From Aquimarina sp. RZ0 (GTDB taxonomy: Bacteria > Bacteroidota > Bacteroidia > Flavobacteriales > Flavobacteriaceae): a DNA stretch of 64,000 nucleotides. This document shows, in pieces, positions 45,563 to 56,910 of the stretch; the stretch's first letter is position 1, and each line of letters opens with the position of its first letter. The notes under the pieces are model-generated. The model did not search any database. It saw nothing but the letters and a program-made list of their open reading frames with translations, and had not been told where the DNA came from. Both the position numbers and the translations under genes were made by a program. The stretch spans positions 1 to 64,000 of the forward strand of contig NZ_VTZU01000018.1 in the NCBI RefSeq assembly GCF_008370685.1, read 5' to 3'.

Positions 45563-48100
45563 ATGCTTAAATTAGCTATCAATTTTATGCAGACGAATAT
45601 TTCGTCTCAATTTTCTATTTTTGTATTTCTATTAACATTTAACTGTCTATTTCTTCAGGCCAAGGATATAGATTTTAACAGAGAATATGGTCATAGTGGT
45701 GATCTGATTAAAAAAATACAGAGAGCCATTGATAATGCTTCCAGCGGTGATGTACTCATTTTTAAAAGTCTTCATTATAATTTGGGAGGAGGTTTAGAAG
45801 TTATTACCATAGACAAACCTCTTACCATACGGGGTGCTGAACCAGCAGGTTTTAATTCTTCTTTTTTAGGAGCCTCTGGTATACGAACTACGTTGGGAAA
45901 CACCGTAACATTTGCTTTTCGCTCTGATAATATTATTTTCAAAAATATTTCTATTGTTCGCAAGGATGATGGAGAAGATGTTTATGACATTCTTATTGAT
46001 GCACGTCATACTACCTATTTAGAGCCAAGTCCTGAAACTATTAAGCAGAAGCATTACAAAGGAATAAGGTTCGAAAATGTAGTTTTAAATGGAGGAGCAT
46101 ATGGGGTGCATTCTGGTAATGGTATTGGTATGAAGATGATTAATACTTCGCTGATTAATTGGCGTAGAATAGGATATTGGGCTAATAGATTTGGTAGATC
46201 TGATAGAACTCCTAAGGGAGTGTTTAAATCCTGTATTATAGCGCCCAAAATGGATATTATCGGTTTTGATGATAGAGCCATATCCTTTGATGCTGGAAAT
46301 TCTGAGTATCCGGTAGTTTGGGATACAAATAATACCATAATTGATGATTGCAAGATAAACGAAACAGGTGTCGCTGTATCCAGATGTAGAAATTTCACTA
46401 TTAAGAACTCTACATTTAATGATAGTACTGGAGCCGTAGATTTGATACATATCGAGGAATTTTCGAATGATATAAGAGTCCAGAATAATATTTTTAATTG
46501 TTCTGTAGATGATCCTCTGAAACGTACCAGAATCTGTCAATTGGATAGAGAGTTACAACCTTCTTATAATATTCAGTTTAGAAATAATAAAATTGTTGGT
46601 GCGTATAACTTTTTTATCTCCGGATATGCATCCAAAGATATTAAGGTTATAGGAAATGATTTTAGATCAGGAAACGCAAGAAACGAAAATTCTATCGATT
46701 TCACCTATTATGAATCTCGTGAGAGAGAGCCAATCCCAGCAGAAATATTATCTGATAATATTGTCATTAAGAGGAATCCGGGATTAGGGTATTCTCAGAA
46801 TAAAAATTTTAAAGTACAAATCCCAAAGAATAATAGTAATATGTCTGTAGAAGGATATACAGATGTTCAGCAAAGTATTATTAAAATGAATTCACCTGCA
46901 CCTGCAGTTGAAGATGGAATATATGAAATTGTGAATAAAGCTAATGGGCAAAGGTTATCTGTTTCAAATAATGGTTCGACCTTAATGACCACTAATAGAG
47001 CAAATACGAACTCTCAATGGAAAATAACTTTCAATCCACCGTATTCTTATTATATCCAGAACGTAGGAAATGATAAATATCTGGAGACTCACGTAGGATA
47101 TACTGAGTTTGATGTATTTACTGATCAACCTCAAGCACTACAGCCTTTTTTAAATAATGTTCCTAGTGGCGATACATTGCCTTTTTGGAGTATCGTAAGC
47201 TTGGAAGGAAGTGATTATTTTGAGATTTTCCCTGGAGGGAATGAGCGTCAGGCAGCATATTCTGCAAATGATGATTCTAGTACGCGTTTTGTGTTTACTT
47301 ACGAGTTTGATAGATATTTTAGAAGAATAAAATTACCTCGGACAGATTCCGAAAAATGGGAAATCAGACCTGTTAGTGGTAATCCTGATCCTGATCCTAA
47401 CCCAAACCCAGGAATCACCAATTTAGCACTTAATAAACGAGCAACGCAGTCCAGTGGACTTTATGGATTAACAGCTTCTTTTGCTGTGGATGGTGACAGA
47501 GATAGTTTTGCTCATACTGATAATGATGCAAATGCCTGGATAGAGATTGATTTAGGTGCGCAATTTAATATTAAAGAGATTAAAGTATGGAATAGACCAG
47601 ATTGCTGTGCAGACCGGTTGAGTAAATATCAGATATTTACTTCGGATGTGCCATTTGATTCTAAGGATATTGTTACTACTGCGAATCAACCAGGGGTAGG
47701 AGTTTTCTTTCAGGAGGCTACTGCGGCAAGACCTACAAGTGCTGGTATGGATGCAGGTAGAATAGCGCGTTATGTAAGAATTCAATTGATTGGAACCAAT
47801 TTTTTACATCCATCAGAAATAGAAGTGATGGGGACACCTCTGGACTCTCGTAGATACGCAGGAATAGATACACAGGAAAAAATTATATCTATATATCCTA
47901 ACCCTATTTTAAAAGGAGATTTAGTAGCCGTTCAAAATACCAAAGAAGGAAAAGCGATTTCTTTAGTTGATTTTGCAGGAAGAACATTAGTTAAAAAAAT
48001 AACTCAAAAAGGGCAGACTACAATTGATACTTCTGATTTATCTAGTGGTGTTTATTTTGTCGTGGTAGACAAAAATATTACAAGATTAATGGTAAACTAG
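45563..48100 (+). CDS. Secreted beta-helix / ricin-like lectin / discoidin protein with T9SS domain, copy B
   Basis: 845 residues, same length as copy A and aligning without gaps of note. Domain order is the same: signal peptide, beta-helix with Asn-rich rungs, ricin-like trefoil, DPDPNPNP linker, discoidin domain with NLALNKRATQSS, and T9SS tail IYPNPILKGD. The last 75 residues are almost unchanged between copies, whereas the beta-helix and the trefoil carry many substitutions, often to basic residues (for example KMINTSLI, NKIVGAYN, VIKRNPG). The pattern suggests divergence in ligand or substrate preference after duplication, with the export tail conserved or kept similar by gene conversion. 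Confidence 0.85.
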   Translation: MLKLAINFMQTNISSQFSIFVFLLTFNCLFLQAKDIDFNREYGHSGDLIKKIQRAIDNASSGDVLIFKSLHYNLGGGLEVITIDKPLTIRGAEPAGFNSSFLGASGIRTTLGNTVTFAFRSDNIIFKNISIVRKDDGEDVYDILIDARHTTYLEPSPETIKQKHYKGIRFENVVLNGGAYGVHSGNGIGMKMINTSLINWRRIGYWANRFGRSDRTPKGVFKSCIIAPKMDIIGFDDRAISFDAGNSEYPVVWDTNNTIIDDCKINETGVAVSRCRNFTIKNSTFNDSTGAVDLIHIEEFSNDIRVQNNIFNCSVDDPLKRTRICQLDRELQPSYNIQFRNNKIVGAYNFFISGYASKDIKVIGNDFRSGNARNENSIDFTYYESREREPIPAEILSDNIVIKRNPGLGYSQNKNFKVQIPKNNSNMSVEGYTDVQQSIIKMNSPAPAVEDGIYEIVNKANGQRLSVSNNGSTLMTTNRANTNSQWKITFNPPYSYYIQNVGNDKYLETHVGYTEFDVFTDQPQALQPFLNNVPSGDTLPFWSIVSLEGSDYFEIFPGGNERQAAYSANDDSSTRFVFTYEFDRYFRRIKLPRTDSEKWEIRPVSGNPDPDPNPNPGITNLALNKRATQSSGLYGLTASFAVDGDRDSFAHTDNDANAWIEIDLGAQFNIKEIKVWNRPDCCADRLSKYQIFTSDVPFDSKDIVTTANQPGVGVFFQEATAARPTSAGMDAGRIARYVRIQLIGTNFLHPSEIEVMGTPLDSRRYAGIDTQEKIISIYPNPILKGDLVAVQNTKEGKAISLVDFAGRTLVKKITQKGQTTIDTSDLSSGVYFVVVDKNITRLMVN

Positions 48101-48272
48101 TTAAACGTAGATGAATTTTAATCAATATATTGAATTAGCCATTTAGCCACACTGATTAAAAACAAGATATAGTATATATTCAAGAGGATGAAGTTATATA
48201 CAAACAGATATACGTAGATCTGATCTGTTAAATGTATTTGTAAATCAAGTATTTAAAAAGTGAGTTATAAAT

Positions 48273-48304
48273 AAACCCCATCTCTAAAAATTGAGATGGG
48301 GTTT
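48273..48304. terminator. Bidirectional terminator between copy B and groEL
   Basis: AAACCCCATCTC (48273-48284) pairs with GAGATGGGGTTT (48293-48304). It serves both the rightward 845-residue gene and the leftward groEL. Confidence 0.78.
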
Positions 48305-48362
48305 ATAATTTTATGAATCCAAAACAAGCTATATAAATAACCTGTACTGGCTTGCCTGACGT

Positions 48363-50314
<1,952 letters not shown>

Positions 50315-50370
50315 TATGATTAGTTTTATGTTTTAAAGATTAAAAAAAATATTTAATAAAGCTTCTATTT

Positions 50371-50384
50371 CAGAAATTGTGCCA
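50371..50384 (-). promoter_or_regulatory. TGGCAC motif upstream of groES, sigma54-like but imperfect
   Basis: On the minus strand, TGGCACAATTTCTGA begins at 50384. The -24 half (TGGCAC) is perfect, but at the -12 position GA replaces the invariant GC. It may be coincidence. Confidence 0.2.
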
Positions 50385-50412
50385 GTGAAGTTATACTGAC
50401 AAATTGAAACAA

Positions 50413-50444
50413 AAAATGCCGACTATATGACAAGTCGGCATTTT
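50413..50444. terminator. Terminator after secG
   Basis: AAAATGCCGACT (50413-50424) pairs with AGTCGGCATTTT (50433-50444), with A/T tracts on both sides. It ends the leftward miaB-to-secG gene run just before groES. Confidence 0.82.
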
Positions 50445-50464
50445 GTATTGGGTTTTTGTGAGAA

Positions 50465-50794
50465 TTATTCTTCTGGAGTGTCATCTGCTGCTGCTGGAGC
50501 AGGTGTGTCAATTACTTCTACATCATTAGTATCAATGCTAGAATCCTGATTTGCATTTCCACTCATAAGGTCAATATTAGATAATAAAATAAGCACTAGT
50601 AATAAAGTAGCAAGTGCCCAGGTACTTTTATCTAAAAAATCAGTAGTTTTTTTTACGCCACCTAGCTGTTGAGTACCTCCACCACCAAAAGAAGATGATA
50701 GTCCACCACCTTTAGGGTTTTGAACCATAATTACTACAATGAGTAAAAATGATACAATTACTATTAGTATTAAAAAGATTGAAAACGTTGTCAT
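50465..50794 (-). CDS. secG: Protein translocase subunit SecG
   Basis: 109 residues with two membrane helices (about 3-22 and 51-70) separated by the diagnostic loop MVQNPKGGGLSSSFGGGG. An acidic, Ala/Pro-rich tail follows. It supports SecYE-mediated export. It starts 8 bases after the TPR-protein gene, in a leftward run with lptE and the sigma54 regulator. Confidence 0.95.
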   Translation of the reverse strand: MTTFSIFLILIVIVSFLLIVVIMVQNPKGGGLSSSFGGGGTQQLGGVKKTTDFLDKSTWALATLLLVLILLSNIDLMSGNANQDSSIDTNDVEVIDTPAPAAADDTPEE

Positions 50795-50802
50795 TATATT
50801 TT

Positions 50803-51762
50803 TTATTTATTTTCTTGTATTTTTTTTATTGCTCGAATTTGGTCTGCAAAGAAACCACTTTTTTCGGGATTTTTCAAAATTAATATTTGATATGCCTGAA
50901 TTGCATTTTTGTATTTTTTTTGAGCCAGATATACTTTTGCCAAAGTTTCTGTCATCATCTCATCTGCTGGAGGAGAATGTTCTTTTGCAAGATTGCGGGT
51001 GGGAGCACTTTTATCTGCAGGTTTGATTTTGGGATTGTTGGTTATAAATTCATCGATTAAGTTGAATTTATGCTTTTGTTCAGATAGCTTTCCATCTCCT
51101 TCTACAATTTCCGGCTCTTCATTCTTGTCTATACTTTTTTCATCAGCATTTCTTATTATAGGTTGTAAAGAGCTTATTTTTAGCCATTCAGAAAAAGAAT
51201 GTGTTTCTTTTTTGTCAAACTCCAATGGTTTGTCAATCTCTAATGTTTGCTCAGGGCTTTCTTCAGGTTCAGGAGCTGAGAGGGACTTGTTTTTTTCAAA
51301 CTGATTTATTAATGCTTCTGCAACAGTAGTATGATGATCGATACTGGTATTTTCCTCTTTAGATGAAAACAAAGAGGGGTCTAATACTTCTTCTGCCTCT
51401 TCTATTTTCATAGTAACGGCATCATCAATAGAAATCCGTTGTAACATCTTTACTTCTTCGGGATCTATTACATCAATATCGATATTGTTCTTTTTTTCTG
51501 AAAGAAGAGATGGTGTTTTACTATCAAAAAGAGAAGAAGTGATAAAATCAAACAAAACACTTCTGTCTGTTGTATATGCAGCTGTGGTTTTTAATTCTTG
51601 ATTGTATCTAAAACTTTCTTGATCTTTTAACCCTTTTAGTACTAATGATCGTATGGATTGAAAATAGGGAAACTCTTTACTGAGTTTTTCTAAACTATGC
51701 GTATGCTCTACGGTAAGTAACGTAGGGTTTTGTAACAGATATGTAAGTTCTTTAGTGTTCAA
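50803..51762 (-). CDS. Uncharacterised protein with C-terminal TPR-like repeat
   Basis: 319 residues, soluble, no signal peptide. N-terminal helical region (ELTYLLQNPTLLTVEHTHSL, FPYFQSIRSLVLKGLKDQES), an acidic low-complexity middle (about 100-215), and a C-terminal TPR-like pair LAKVYLAQKKYKNAIQAYQI / ILKNPEKSGFFADQI. It is found between lptE and secG in many flavobacteria, to my knowledge without a known role. Its spacing of 8 bases to secG and 16 to lptE supports co-transcription. Confidence 0.75.
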   Translation of the reverse strand: MNTKELTYLLQNPTLLTVEHTHSLEKLSKEFPYFQSIRSLVLKGLKDQESFRYNQELKTTAAYTTDRSVLFDFITSSLFDSKTPSLLSEKKNNIDIDVIDPEEVKMLQRISIDDAVTMKIEEAEEVLDPSLFSSKEENTSIDHHTTVAEALINQFEKNKSLSAPEPEESPEQTLEIDKPLEFDKKETHSFSEWLKISSLQPIIRNADEKSIDKNEEPEIVEGDGKLSEQKHKFNLIDEFITNNPKIKPADKSAPTRNLAKEHSPPADEMMTETLAKVYLAQKKYKNAIQAYQILILKNPEKSGFFADQIRAIKKIQENK

Positions 51763-51778
51763 AAAATAATTTATCTAA

Positions 51779-52279
51779 TTACCATTTTGCTAAGGTAGCG
51801 TTTAGGATATCTTGTGTGATTCTGTCATATATTATTTGTATAGCTTCTTCTCGTACTGCTGTTTCTGATTGAGCTGCTGGATAATCAAAAAAGAAAGAAA
51901 AACGTTGTTCTAAGTCTTCTTTAGGGTCTTTTGAGTCATAAAAGCGCACATTTATTGCAATGGTAAGTCGGTTCTGAGCAGCAGTGTTTTCTGATGTAGC
52001 ATTTGTAGGAGCTATATAGTATTGTACAATCTCTCCTTCATATAAAAGGTCTCCATTAGAGGTAACCAGATTTAGATTTGTTTGATTAAGAATTAAGTCC
52101 TGTAATTGATTGGTAAACGTCTGATCAATTCCCGGAATAATAATAGGTGCCTGATTCTGAAAAAAGCCAACCTGAAATGAGGTTGCAGTTGTATTGATAC
52201 CACTAAATGAGTATGCGCCACATCCTTGTAGTAAAGAAATACTTATTAGTAATACAATCGCATGTTTTAATCTAATCAT
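51779..52279 (-). CDS. lptE: LPS-assembly lipoprotein LptE
   Basis: 166 residues from the ATG at 52279, chosen because MIRLKHAIVLLISISLLQGC is a lipoprotein signal with lipobox LQGC; an open frame to 52459 overlaps the upstream gene and has no signal. The mature part CGAYSFSGINTTATSFQVGF and the sheet-helix pattern, with FTNQLQDLILNQTNLNLV, fit LptE of Bacteroidota. It plugs LptD in the outer membrane during lipopolysaccharide insertion. It lies downstream of the sigma54 regulator gene. Confidence 0.88.
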   Translation of the reverse strand: MIRLKHAIVLLISISLLQGCGAYSFSGINTTATSFQVGFFQNQAPIIIPGIDQTFTNQLQDLILNQTNLNLVTSNGDLLYEGEIVQYYIAPTNATSENTAAQNRLTIAINVRFYDSKDPKEDLEQRFSFFFDYPAAQSETAVREEAIQIIYDRITQDILNATLAKW

Positions 52280-52376
52280 TGGTGTTTGTAATTTCTTAAT
52301 TATTTTAATTCTGTATGGAAAAAATGATGTGTTTTTTTTATTGTTTTTTGAATAGCCAAAATTATTTACTGAAACT

Positions 52377-53645
52377 TTATAAATCATATTGTTTAATTTT
52401 CCTATATAAAGTTCGCTCACTGATACCCAATTCTTCTGCAGCTGCTTTGCGTTTACCACGATGACGCTCCAGTGATTTTCTGATCAATTCTAATTCTTTA
52501 TCATGCAATGATAATGTTTCTTCTTCTTCGATTTCTTCTGCAAAATGATATTTGTCATCTTCTTTTTGAGGAATAACAGGAGAAGTTATTTGTAATACTT
52601 CTGTTGTAGGTTTGACAGGTTGCTTATCAAAACGTATCGGCTGGTCATCTTCATCTTCATCTCTGTAAATTTTTCTAATTAACCCTTCATTTTCTTTTTG
52701 AACTTCTTTAGAATTATCGCTTTGCATTAATTCCATAGTTAACTTTTTGAGATCATTAAGATCGTTTTTCATATCAAAAAGTACTTTGTATAATATCTCT
52801 CTCTCGTTGCTGAAATCACTATCCTTTTTATCAGAAGAGATTACTGCTGGTAAATTGCTTCCTATATTAGGGAGGTATCCTCTCAAGGTATTAGCAGTAA
52901 TAGTTCTGTTTTGTTCAAGGACTGAAACTTGCTCTGCAATGTTGCGCAATTGTCTGATATTACCACTCCAATGATATTTCTCTAATAATAATATGGCTTC
53001 TTCTTCTAAACGAATAGTAGGCATTTTATATTTTGTTGCAAAATCAGAAGCAAATTTCCTAAATAACAGATGGATATCTTCTTCTCGATCTCGCAGGGGA
53101 GGTAATAGAATCTCTATGGTACTTAAACGATAGTATAAGTCTTCACGAAATCTCTCTTTCTTAATAGCTTCAAACATATTAACATTAGTAGCTGCTACAA
53201 TTCTGACATCAGTTTTTTGCACCTTAGAAGAACCTACTTTAATAAATTCACCATTTTCCAGTACTCTTAATAGCCGTACCTGAGTGGTTAATGGTAGTTC
53301 TCCTACTTCATCGAGAAATATTGTTCCACCATCAGCTACCTCAAAGTACCCATTTCTGGTTGATGTTGCTCCTGTAAAAGCTCCTTTTTCGTGACCAAAT
53401 AGTTCACTGTCAATCGTTCCTTCCGGGATAGCTCCACAATTGACAGCAATGTATTTGCCGTGTTTGCGATGGGATAGTGAGTGTATAATTTTAGGAATAC
53501 TTTCTTTACCTACACCACTTTCTCCTGTTACCAGAACCGAAATATCTGTAGGAGCAACCTGAATTGCTTTTTCTACAGAACGGTTTAGTTTAGGGTCATT
53601 ACCTATAATCCCAAATCTTTGTTTTGTAGCTTGAACTGATTCCAT
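52377..53645 (-). CDS. Sigma54-dependent transcriptional activator without receiver domain
   Basis: 422 residues. The AAA+ domain starts almost at the N-terminus: Walker A GESGVGKES (41-49), GAFTGA (88-93) that contacts sigma54, Walker B IFLDEVGE (109-116) and the R-finger region RLRVL...RFREDLYYRL. A linker with acidic stretches follows, then a Fis-type helix-turn-helix (KAAAEELGISERTLYRKIKQ, about 400-419). With no receiver or sensor domain, its activity must be controlled by partners or abundance. It lies between miaB-side genes and lptE, a conserved flavobacterial arrangement. Confidence 0.93.
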   Translation of the reverse strand: MESVQATKQRFGIIGNDPKLNRSVEKAIQVAPTDISVLVTGESGVGKESIPKIIHSLSHRKHGKYIAVNCGAIPEGTIDSELFGHEKGAFTGATSTRNGYFEVADGGTIFLDEVGELPLTTQVRLLRVLENGEFIKVGSSKVQKTDVRIVAATNVNMFEAIKKERFREDLYYRLSTIEILLPPLRDREEDIHLLFRKFASDFATKYKMPTIRLEEEAILLLEKYHWSGNIRQLRNIAEQVSVLEQNRTITANTLRGYLPNIGSNLPAVISSDKKDSDFSNEREILYKVLFDMKNDLNDLKKLTMELMQSDNSKEVQKENEGLIRKIYRDEDEDDQPIRFDKQPVKPTTEVLQITSPVIPQKEDDKYHFAEEIEEEETLSLHDKELELIRKSLERHRGKRKAAAEELGISERTLYRKIKQYDL

Positions 53646-53650
53646 TTGTT

Positions 53651-54475
53651 TTAATAATATTTAAAAATTAGTTGACTTAATTGATCCCCATTTTGATTAA
53701 AAACAGTCTCTTTGATTGGATAATTTCTGTTATTGTATTCTAGGACAATTTTATTGTTTGATTGAGGGACATTTATTCGGTTATTAGACCCTAAGTCAGA
53801 TAACATAGTTGTTAAAGAACCAGAGTAAGTGCGTTCTAAGATTTTATTAATAAAATTAATTTTGTCACCTTCTGCTCTAGGGTTTCTTCTGTTATCATAT
53901 TTATAAGTGCCTGATTTATTAAGAAAATCTTCTCCAATAGATATGATATTTTTGTGCAGATTTCCATTAATATATATATAGCTTTCTTCAAAAACAATTT
54001 CCTCAGAGCTTAAATTTATAGTTTGAAATCTTTTTAAAACTTCATAAGTATCATCTTCAAATGTGAAAACGAATTTATGTTCTTGGTTTTCGGTAGTTAT
54101 TATATTTGAATCATATGAATAAATTAACACGGGTTCTTCATATTGGTTATTAGAAGACGGTTTAATTTTTATTATTTTACCTGATTCGTCATAAACATAT
54201 TCTCTAATTCTTTCGGTTTGCCCTAATAAAGAAAAATAGGTGGATCTTCTATTTTTTTCATTATAAGTTATATCGAAAGTCACTAAACTATCTTCGTTAT
54301 TAATAGATTGATTATTTACAAATTGTCCTTTCTCATTATATTTAGAATGGGATGTTTCGGATTCAATTTTTTTAAGTATCAACGGGTCATCATTAAATGA
54401 TCCATCATTACTATCACAAGACAATAGTAAAGTAATAATGAAAAAAGTTATTAATGTCTTTATGTGTATCTTCAT
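53651..54475 (-). CDS. Lipoprotein with YD-repeat-like beta strands, unknown
   Basis: 274 residues. Signal and lipobox (FFIITLLLSCDSNDG, Cys20). The mature part has repeated short strands with Y-x-x-x-G-x-I patterns (SKYNEKGQFVNN, YVYDESGKIIKIKP, YKYDNRRNPRAE), like the YD/RHS-type repeats in many flavobacterial lipoproteins. No catalytic motif. It sits 5 bases upstream of the sigma54 regulator gene and 15 bases downstream of miaB, in the same run, although its function seems unrelated. Confidence 0.65.
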   Translation of the reverse strand: MKIHIKTLITFFIITLLLSCDSNDGSFNDDPLILKKIESETSHSKYNEKGQFVNNQSINNEDSLVTFDITYNEKNRRSTYFSLLGQTERIREYVYDESGKIIKIKPSSNNQYEEPVLIYSYDSNIITTENQEHKFVFTFEDDTYEVLKRFQTINLSSEEIVFEESYIYINGNLHKNIISIGEDFLNKSGTYKYDNRRNPRAEGDKINFINKILERTYSGSLTTMLSDLGSNNRINVPQSNNKIVLEYNNRNYPIKETVFNQNGDQLSQLIFKYY

Positions 54476-54490
54476 TCTTAAGGATAATTA

Positions 54491-55936
54491 TTAGTTGTTT
54501 TTAGAATACCCAACTGCTTCTCCGAGTAAAGTTGCACTGGTGCACTGATCAATCCGTACCATTACAAAATCACCAATGTTATATGTTTCTTTAGGAAAAA
54601 TTGCAACTATATTTTTTGTAGTTCTTCCGCTCCAATGCAGCGCTGATTTTTTGGACTCTTTTTCTATTAATACTTCAAAAGTTTGTCCTATATATGATTC
54701 GTGTCTATAGGCACAATGTTTACGTTGTAGGGCGATTACTTCTGCAAGTCTTCTTTTCTTAACTTCTTCGGGCACATCATCCTCTAATTTTCGTTCTGCA
54801 AGTGTGCCAGGTCTTTCAGAATAAGCATACATATATCCGTGCTCATATTTTATTTGTTCTAATAGCAATAATGTATCCTGATGATCTTCTTCGGTTTCTG
54901 TTGGGAAACCGATGATCATATCTTGTGTGATTGAGCAATCAGGAATTATTTTTTTGATATTGTCAACTAGATCAATGTATTCTTGTCTGGTGTGTAAACG
55001 ATTCATTTCTTTCAAGATTCGGTCACTACCGCTTTGTATAGGGAGATGAATATGTTTGCAAATGTTTTTATGTTTTGCCATTACCTTGATAACAGCTAAT
55101 GTCATATCTTGAGGATTAGAAGTCGAGAAGCGTATACGTAGTTTTGGATATTTCTCAGCAACCATATCTAATAACTTTGCAAAGTTTGTTGAGGTAGCTT
55201 TCTGAAAGTCACTAGCTTTATCAAAATCTTTTTTCAGACCACCGCCATACCATAAATAACTATCCACATTCTGCCCGAGTAACGTAATCTCTTTAAAATT
55301 TGAAAGTACCAGATCATCTATTTCTTTTAAGATACTTTGGGGATCCCGACTTCGTTCTCTACCTCTGGTAAAGGGTACTACGCAAAAGGTACACATATTA
55401 TCACAGCCTCTGGTAATAGATACAAAAGCGGATACACCATTGCTTTGTAATCTTACTGGAGAAATATCTCCATAAGTTTCTTCTTTTGACAGTACAACAT
55501 TTACTGCATTTCTACCTGCATCTACTTCTTCAATCAAATTTGGTAAATCTTTATAAGCATCAGGACCTACAACCAGATCTACAATTTTTTCTTCTTCCAG
55601 AAATTTACTTTTCAAGCGTTCTGCCATACATCCCAAAACACCTACTTTCATCTTTGGGTTTGTTCTTTTTACAGCATTGTATTTTTCCAGACGTTTCCTA
55701 ACCGTTAATTCTGCTTTTTCACGGATAGAGCAAGTGTTAACCAGAACCAGATCTGCATCTTCTAGATTTTGAGTGGTGTTAAAACCCTCTTTAGCTAAAA
55801 TCGAAGCTACAATTTCACTATCACTAAAATTCATCTGGCAACCATAACTTTCGATAAAAAGTTTGCGGCTATTTCCTTCTTTTTTTTCTAAGGACAGCGC
55901 TTGCCCCTGAACATTTTCATCAATAATCTTCTCCAT
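54491..55936 (-). CDS. miaB: tRNA-2-methylthio-N6-dimethylallyladenosine synthase
   Basis: 481 residues. N-terminal UPF0004 domain with Cys33 (ESYGCQMN), Cys69 (NTCSIREKAE) and Cys103 (GCMAER) holding one cluster. Radical-SAM motif CDNMCTFC (Cys178, 182, 185) holding the second. The C-terminal TRAM domain includes GQTFEVLIE. It adds the methylthio group at position 37 of tRNAs that read codons beginning with U. It heads a leftward run of genes and has a good promoter at 55977-56008. Confidence 0.96.
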   Translation of the reverse strand: MEKIIDENVQGQALSLEKKEGNSRKLFIESYGCQMNFSDSEIVASILAKEGFNTTQNLEDADLVLVNTCSIREKAELTVRKRLEKYNAVKRTNPKMKVGVLGCMAERLKSKFLEEEKIVDLVVGPDAYKDLPNLIEEVDAGRNAVNVVLSKEETYGDISPVRLQSNGVSAFVSITRGCDNMCTFCVVPFTRGRERSRDPQSILKEIDDLVLSNFKEITLLGQNVDSYLWYGGGLKKDFDKASDFQKATSTNFAKLLDMVAEKYPKLRIRFSTSNPQDMTLAVIKVMAKHKNICKHIHLPIQSGSDRILKEMNRLHTRQEYIDLVDNIKKIIPDCSITQDMIIGFPTETEEDHQDTLLLLEQIKYEHGYMYAYSERPGTLAERKLEDDVPEEVKKRRLAEVIALQRKHCAYRHESYIGQTFEVLIEKESKKSALHWSGRTTKNIVAIFPKETYNIGDFVMVRIDQCTSATLLGEAVGYSKNN

Positions 55937-55976
55937 TGTATACTGATATCCTTGCAGATTTAATTCAAATAGTGTG

Positions 55977-56008
55977 CAAAGATACTCTTTAAAACAATAT
56001 ATGACAAA
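55977..56008 (-). promoter_or_regulatory. miaB promoter
   Basis: On the minus strand, TTTG (56008-56005), a 20-bp spacer, then TATCTTTG (55984-55977) match the Bacteroidota consensus. The miaB ATG is 40 bp further on. Confidence 0.6.
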
Positions 56009-56069
56009 GTGACAGGGTTATATTTCCTTAAATATATATCTTTAATAAAATTAATTAATTAAATCGCGT

Positions 56070-56852
56070 ATGAATTCTAATCAACTCATGGAGAAAATTG
56101 AAAATAGCAACCCAATAGATTTTGGTAACATTTTCAATAAAAGCATTGAATTATTTAAAAAAGTATGGCTACAAGGGTTTGTTCATTTGCTCCTTTCTAT
56201 GGTCATTGTGCTACCCTTAATTTTTGTAATGTATATTCCTGTAATTGCACTAGTTGGATTAACTGGTTTTGAAGAGTCTTATGGAGAGTATCCCAGTCAA
56301 TTTGAAGAATTGTCTATAGGGTTGGCTATTTTATTTATAGTGTTAGTAATTGTAGTTTCTATGATTGCTTCAGCATTTCAATTCGGAATTACCGCTCATT
56401 TTTATCGCGTTTGTAAACAAGTGGATTTGGGTGAAAACGAAAGCTCCGGATACTTCATGTTTTTCAAAGGAAAATATTTGGGAAAGATTCTTGGGTTAGC
56501 GATAGCTACCTTTGGGATATCATTATTGGCTACCTTATTGTGTTTTATTCCTCTGTTTTATGTAATTGTTCCTTTACAGTTGTTAGGTGTTTTATTTGCT
56601 TTTAATCCTGATATAAATACTTCAGATTTAATTAAATCAAGTTTTAAATTAGGAAATAAAATTTGGTTAATAGCATTTTTGTTGATTATTATATCTTCTG
56701 TTTTAGCCGAATTTGTGGGGCTGATTATGTGTGGAGTAGGTATATTTTTTACAGTTTCTTTTGTCTATTTACCAGTGTATTTTATGTATAAGGACACGAT
56801 TGGTTTCCAAAATACTAATGAGATGGATACTCGGGATAATGTAAGTATGTAA
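56070..56852 (+). CDS. Multi-pass membrane protein, unknown
   Basis: 260 residues. After a short soluble N-terminus (IENSNPIDFGNIFNKSIEL) come about five or six hydrophobic helices (LLSMVIVLPLIFVMYIPVIA, LAILFIVLVIVVSMIASAFQ, LATLLCFIPLFYVIVPLQLL, IWLIAFLLIIISSVLAEFVG, GVGIFFTVSFVYLPVYFMY). The pattern of a soluble leader followed by a helix bundle is that of a common, uncharacterised Bacteroidota membrane family. No active-site motif. It is divergent from miaB and upstream of topA. Confidence 0.7.
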   Translation: MNSNQLMEKIENSNPIDFGNIFNKSIELFKKVWLQGFVHLLLSMVIVLPLIFVMYIPVIALVGLTGFEESYGEYPSQFEELSIGLAILFIVLVIVVSMIASAFQFGITAHFYRVCKQVDLGENESSGYFMFFKGKYLGKILGLAIATFGISLLATLLCFIPLFYVIVPLQLLGVLFAFNPDINTSDLIKSSFKLGNKIWLIAFLLIIISSVLAEFVGLIMCGVGIFFTVSFVYLPVYFMYKDTIGFQNTNEMDTRDNVSM

Positions 56853-56910
56853 TAAAGAAGGCAACTTTATTAGGATATAATATTTTTACTATAAATTTTC
56901 ACGAAAAAAT

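Larger units (their letters stand above)
45133..48362 (+). repeat. Tandem duplication, copy B
   Basis: Second copy of the unit at 41393-44647, beginning near CACTAAGTAATCGAGAGAAA. The 430 bp before the gene (no coding frame) align with the upstream region of copy A through CTTTGTCAACAGAAAA, TTGTAAGAATTATTGC and GTAGGGTAAGAGCTATTC. The 3' side continues into the intact groEL. Confidence 0.88.

Noticed and set aside
46085..46540. Two minus-strand open frames over 100 codons inside the second 845-residue gene
   Set aside because: They overlap each other and the real gene, and are not kept at equal length in the other copy.
863..48100. A functional link between the RIP and the ricin-like trefoil proteins (an A-B toxin in parts)
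   Set aside because: The genes are 40 kb apart, the trefoil is inside a glycan-active multidomain protein, and nothing joins them but the fold name.
52280..52459. Longer N-terminus for LptE
   Set aside because: It overlaps the sigma54 regulator gene end and would bury the lipoprotein signal; the ATG at 52279 is standard.
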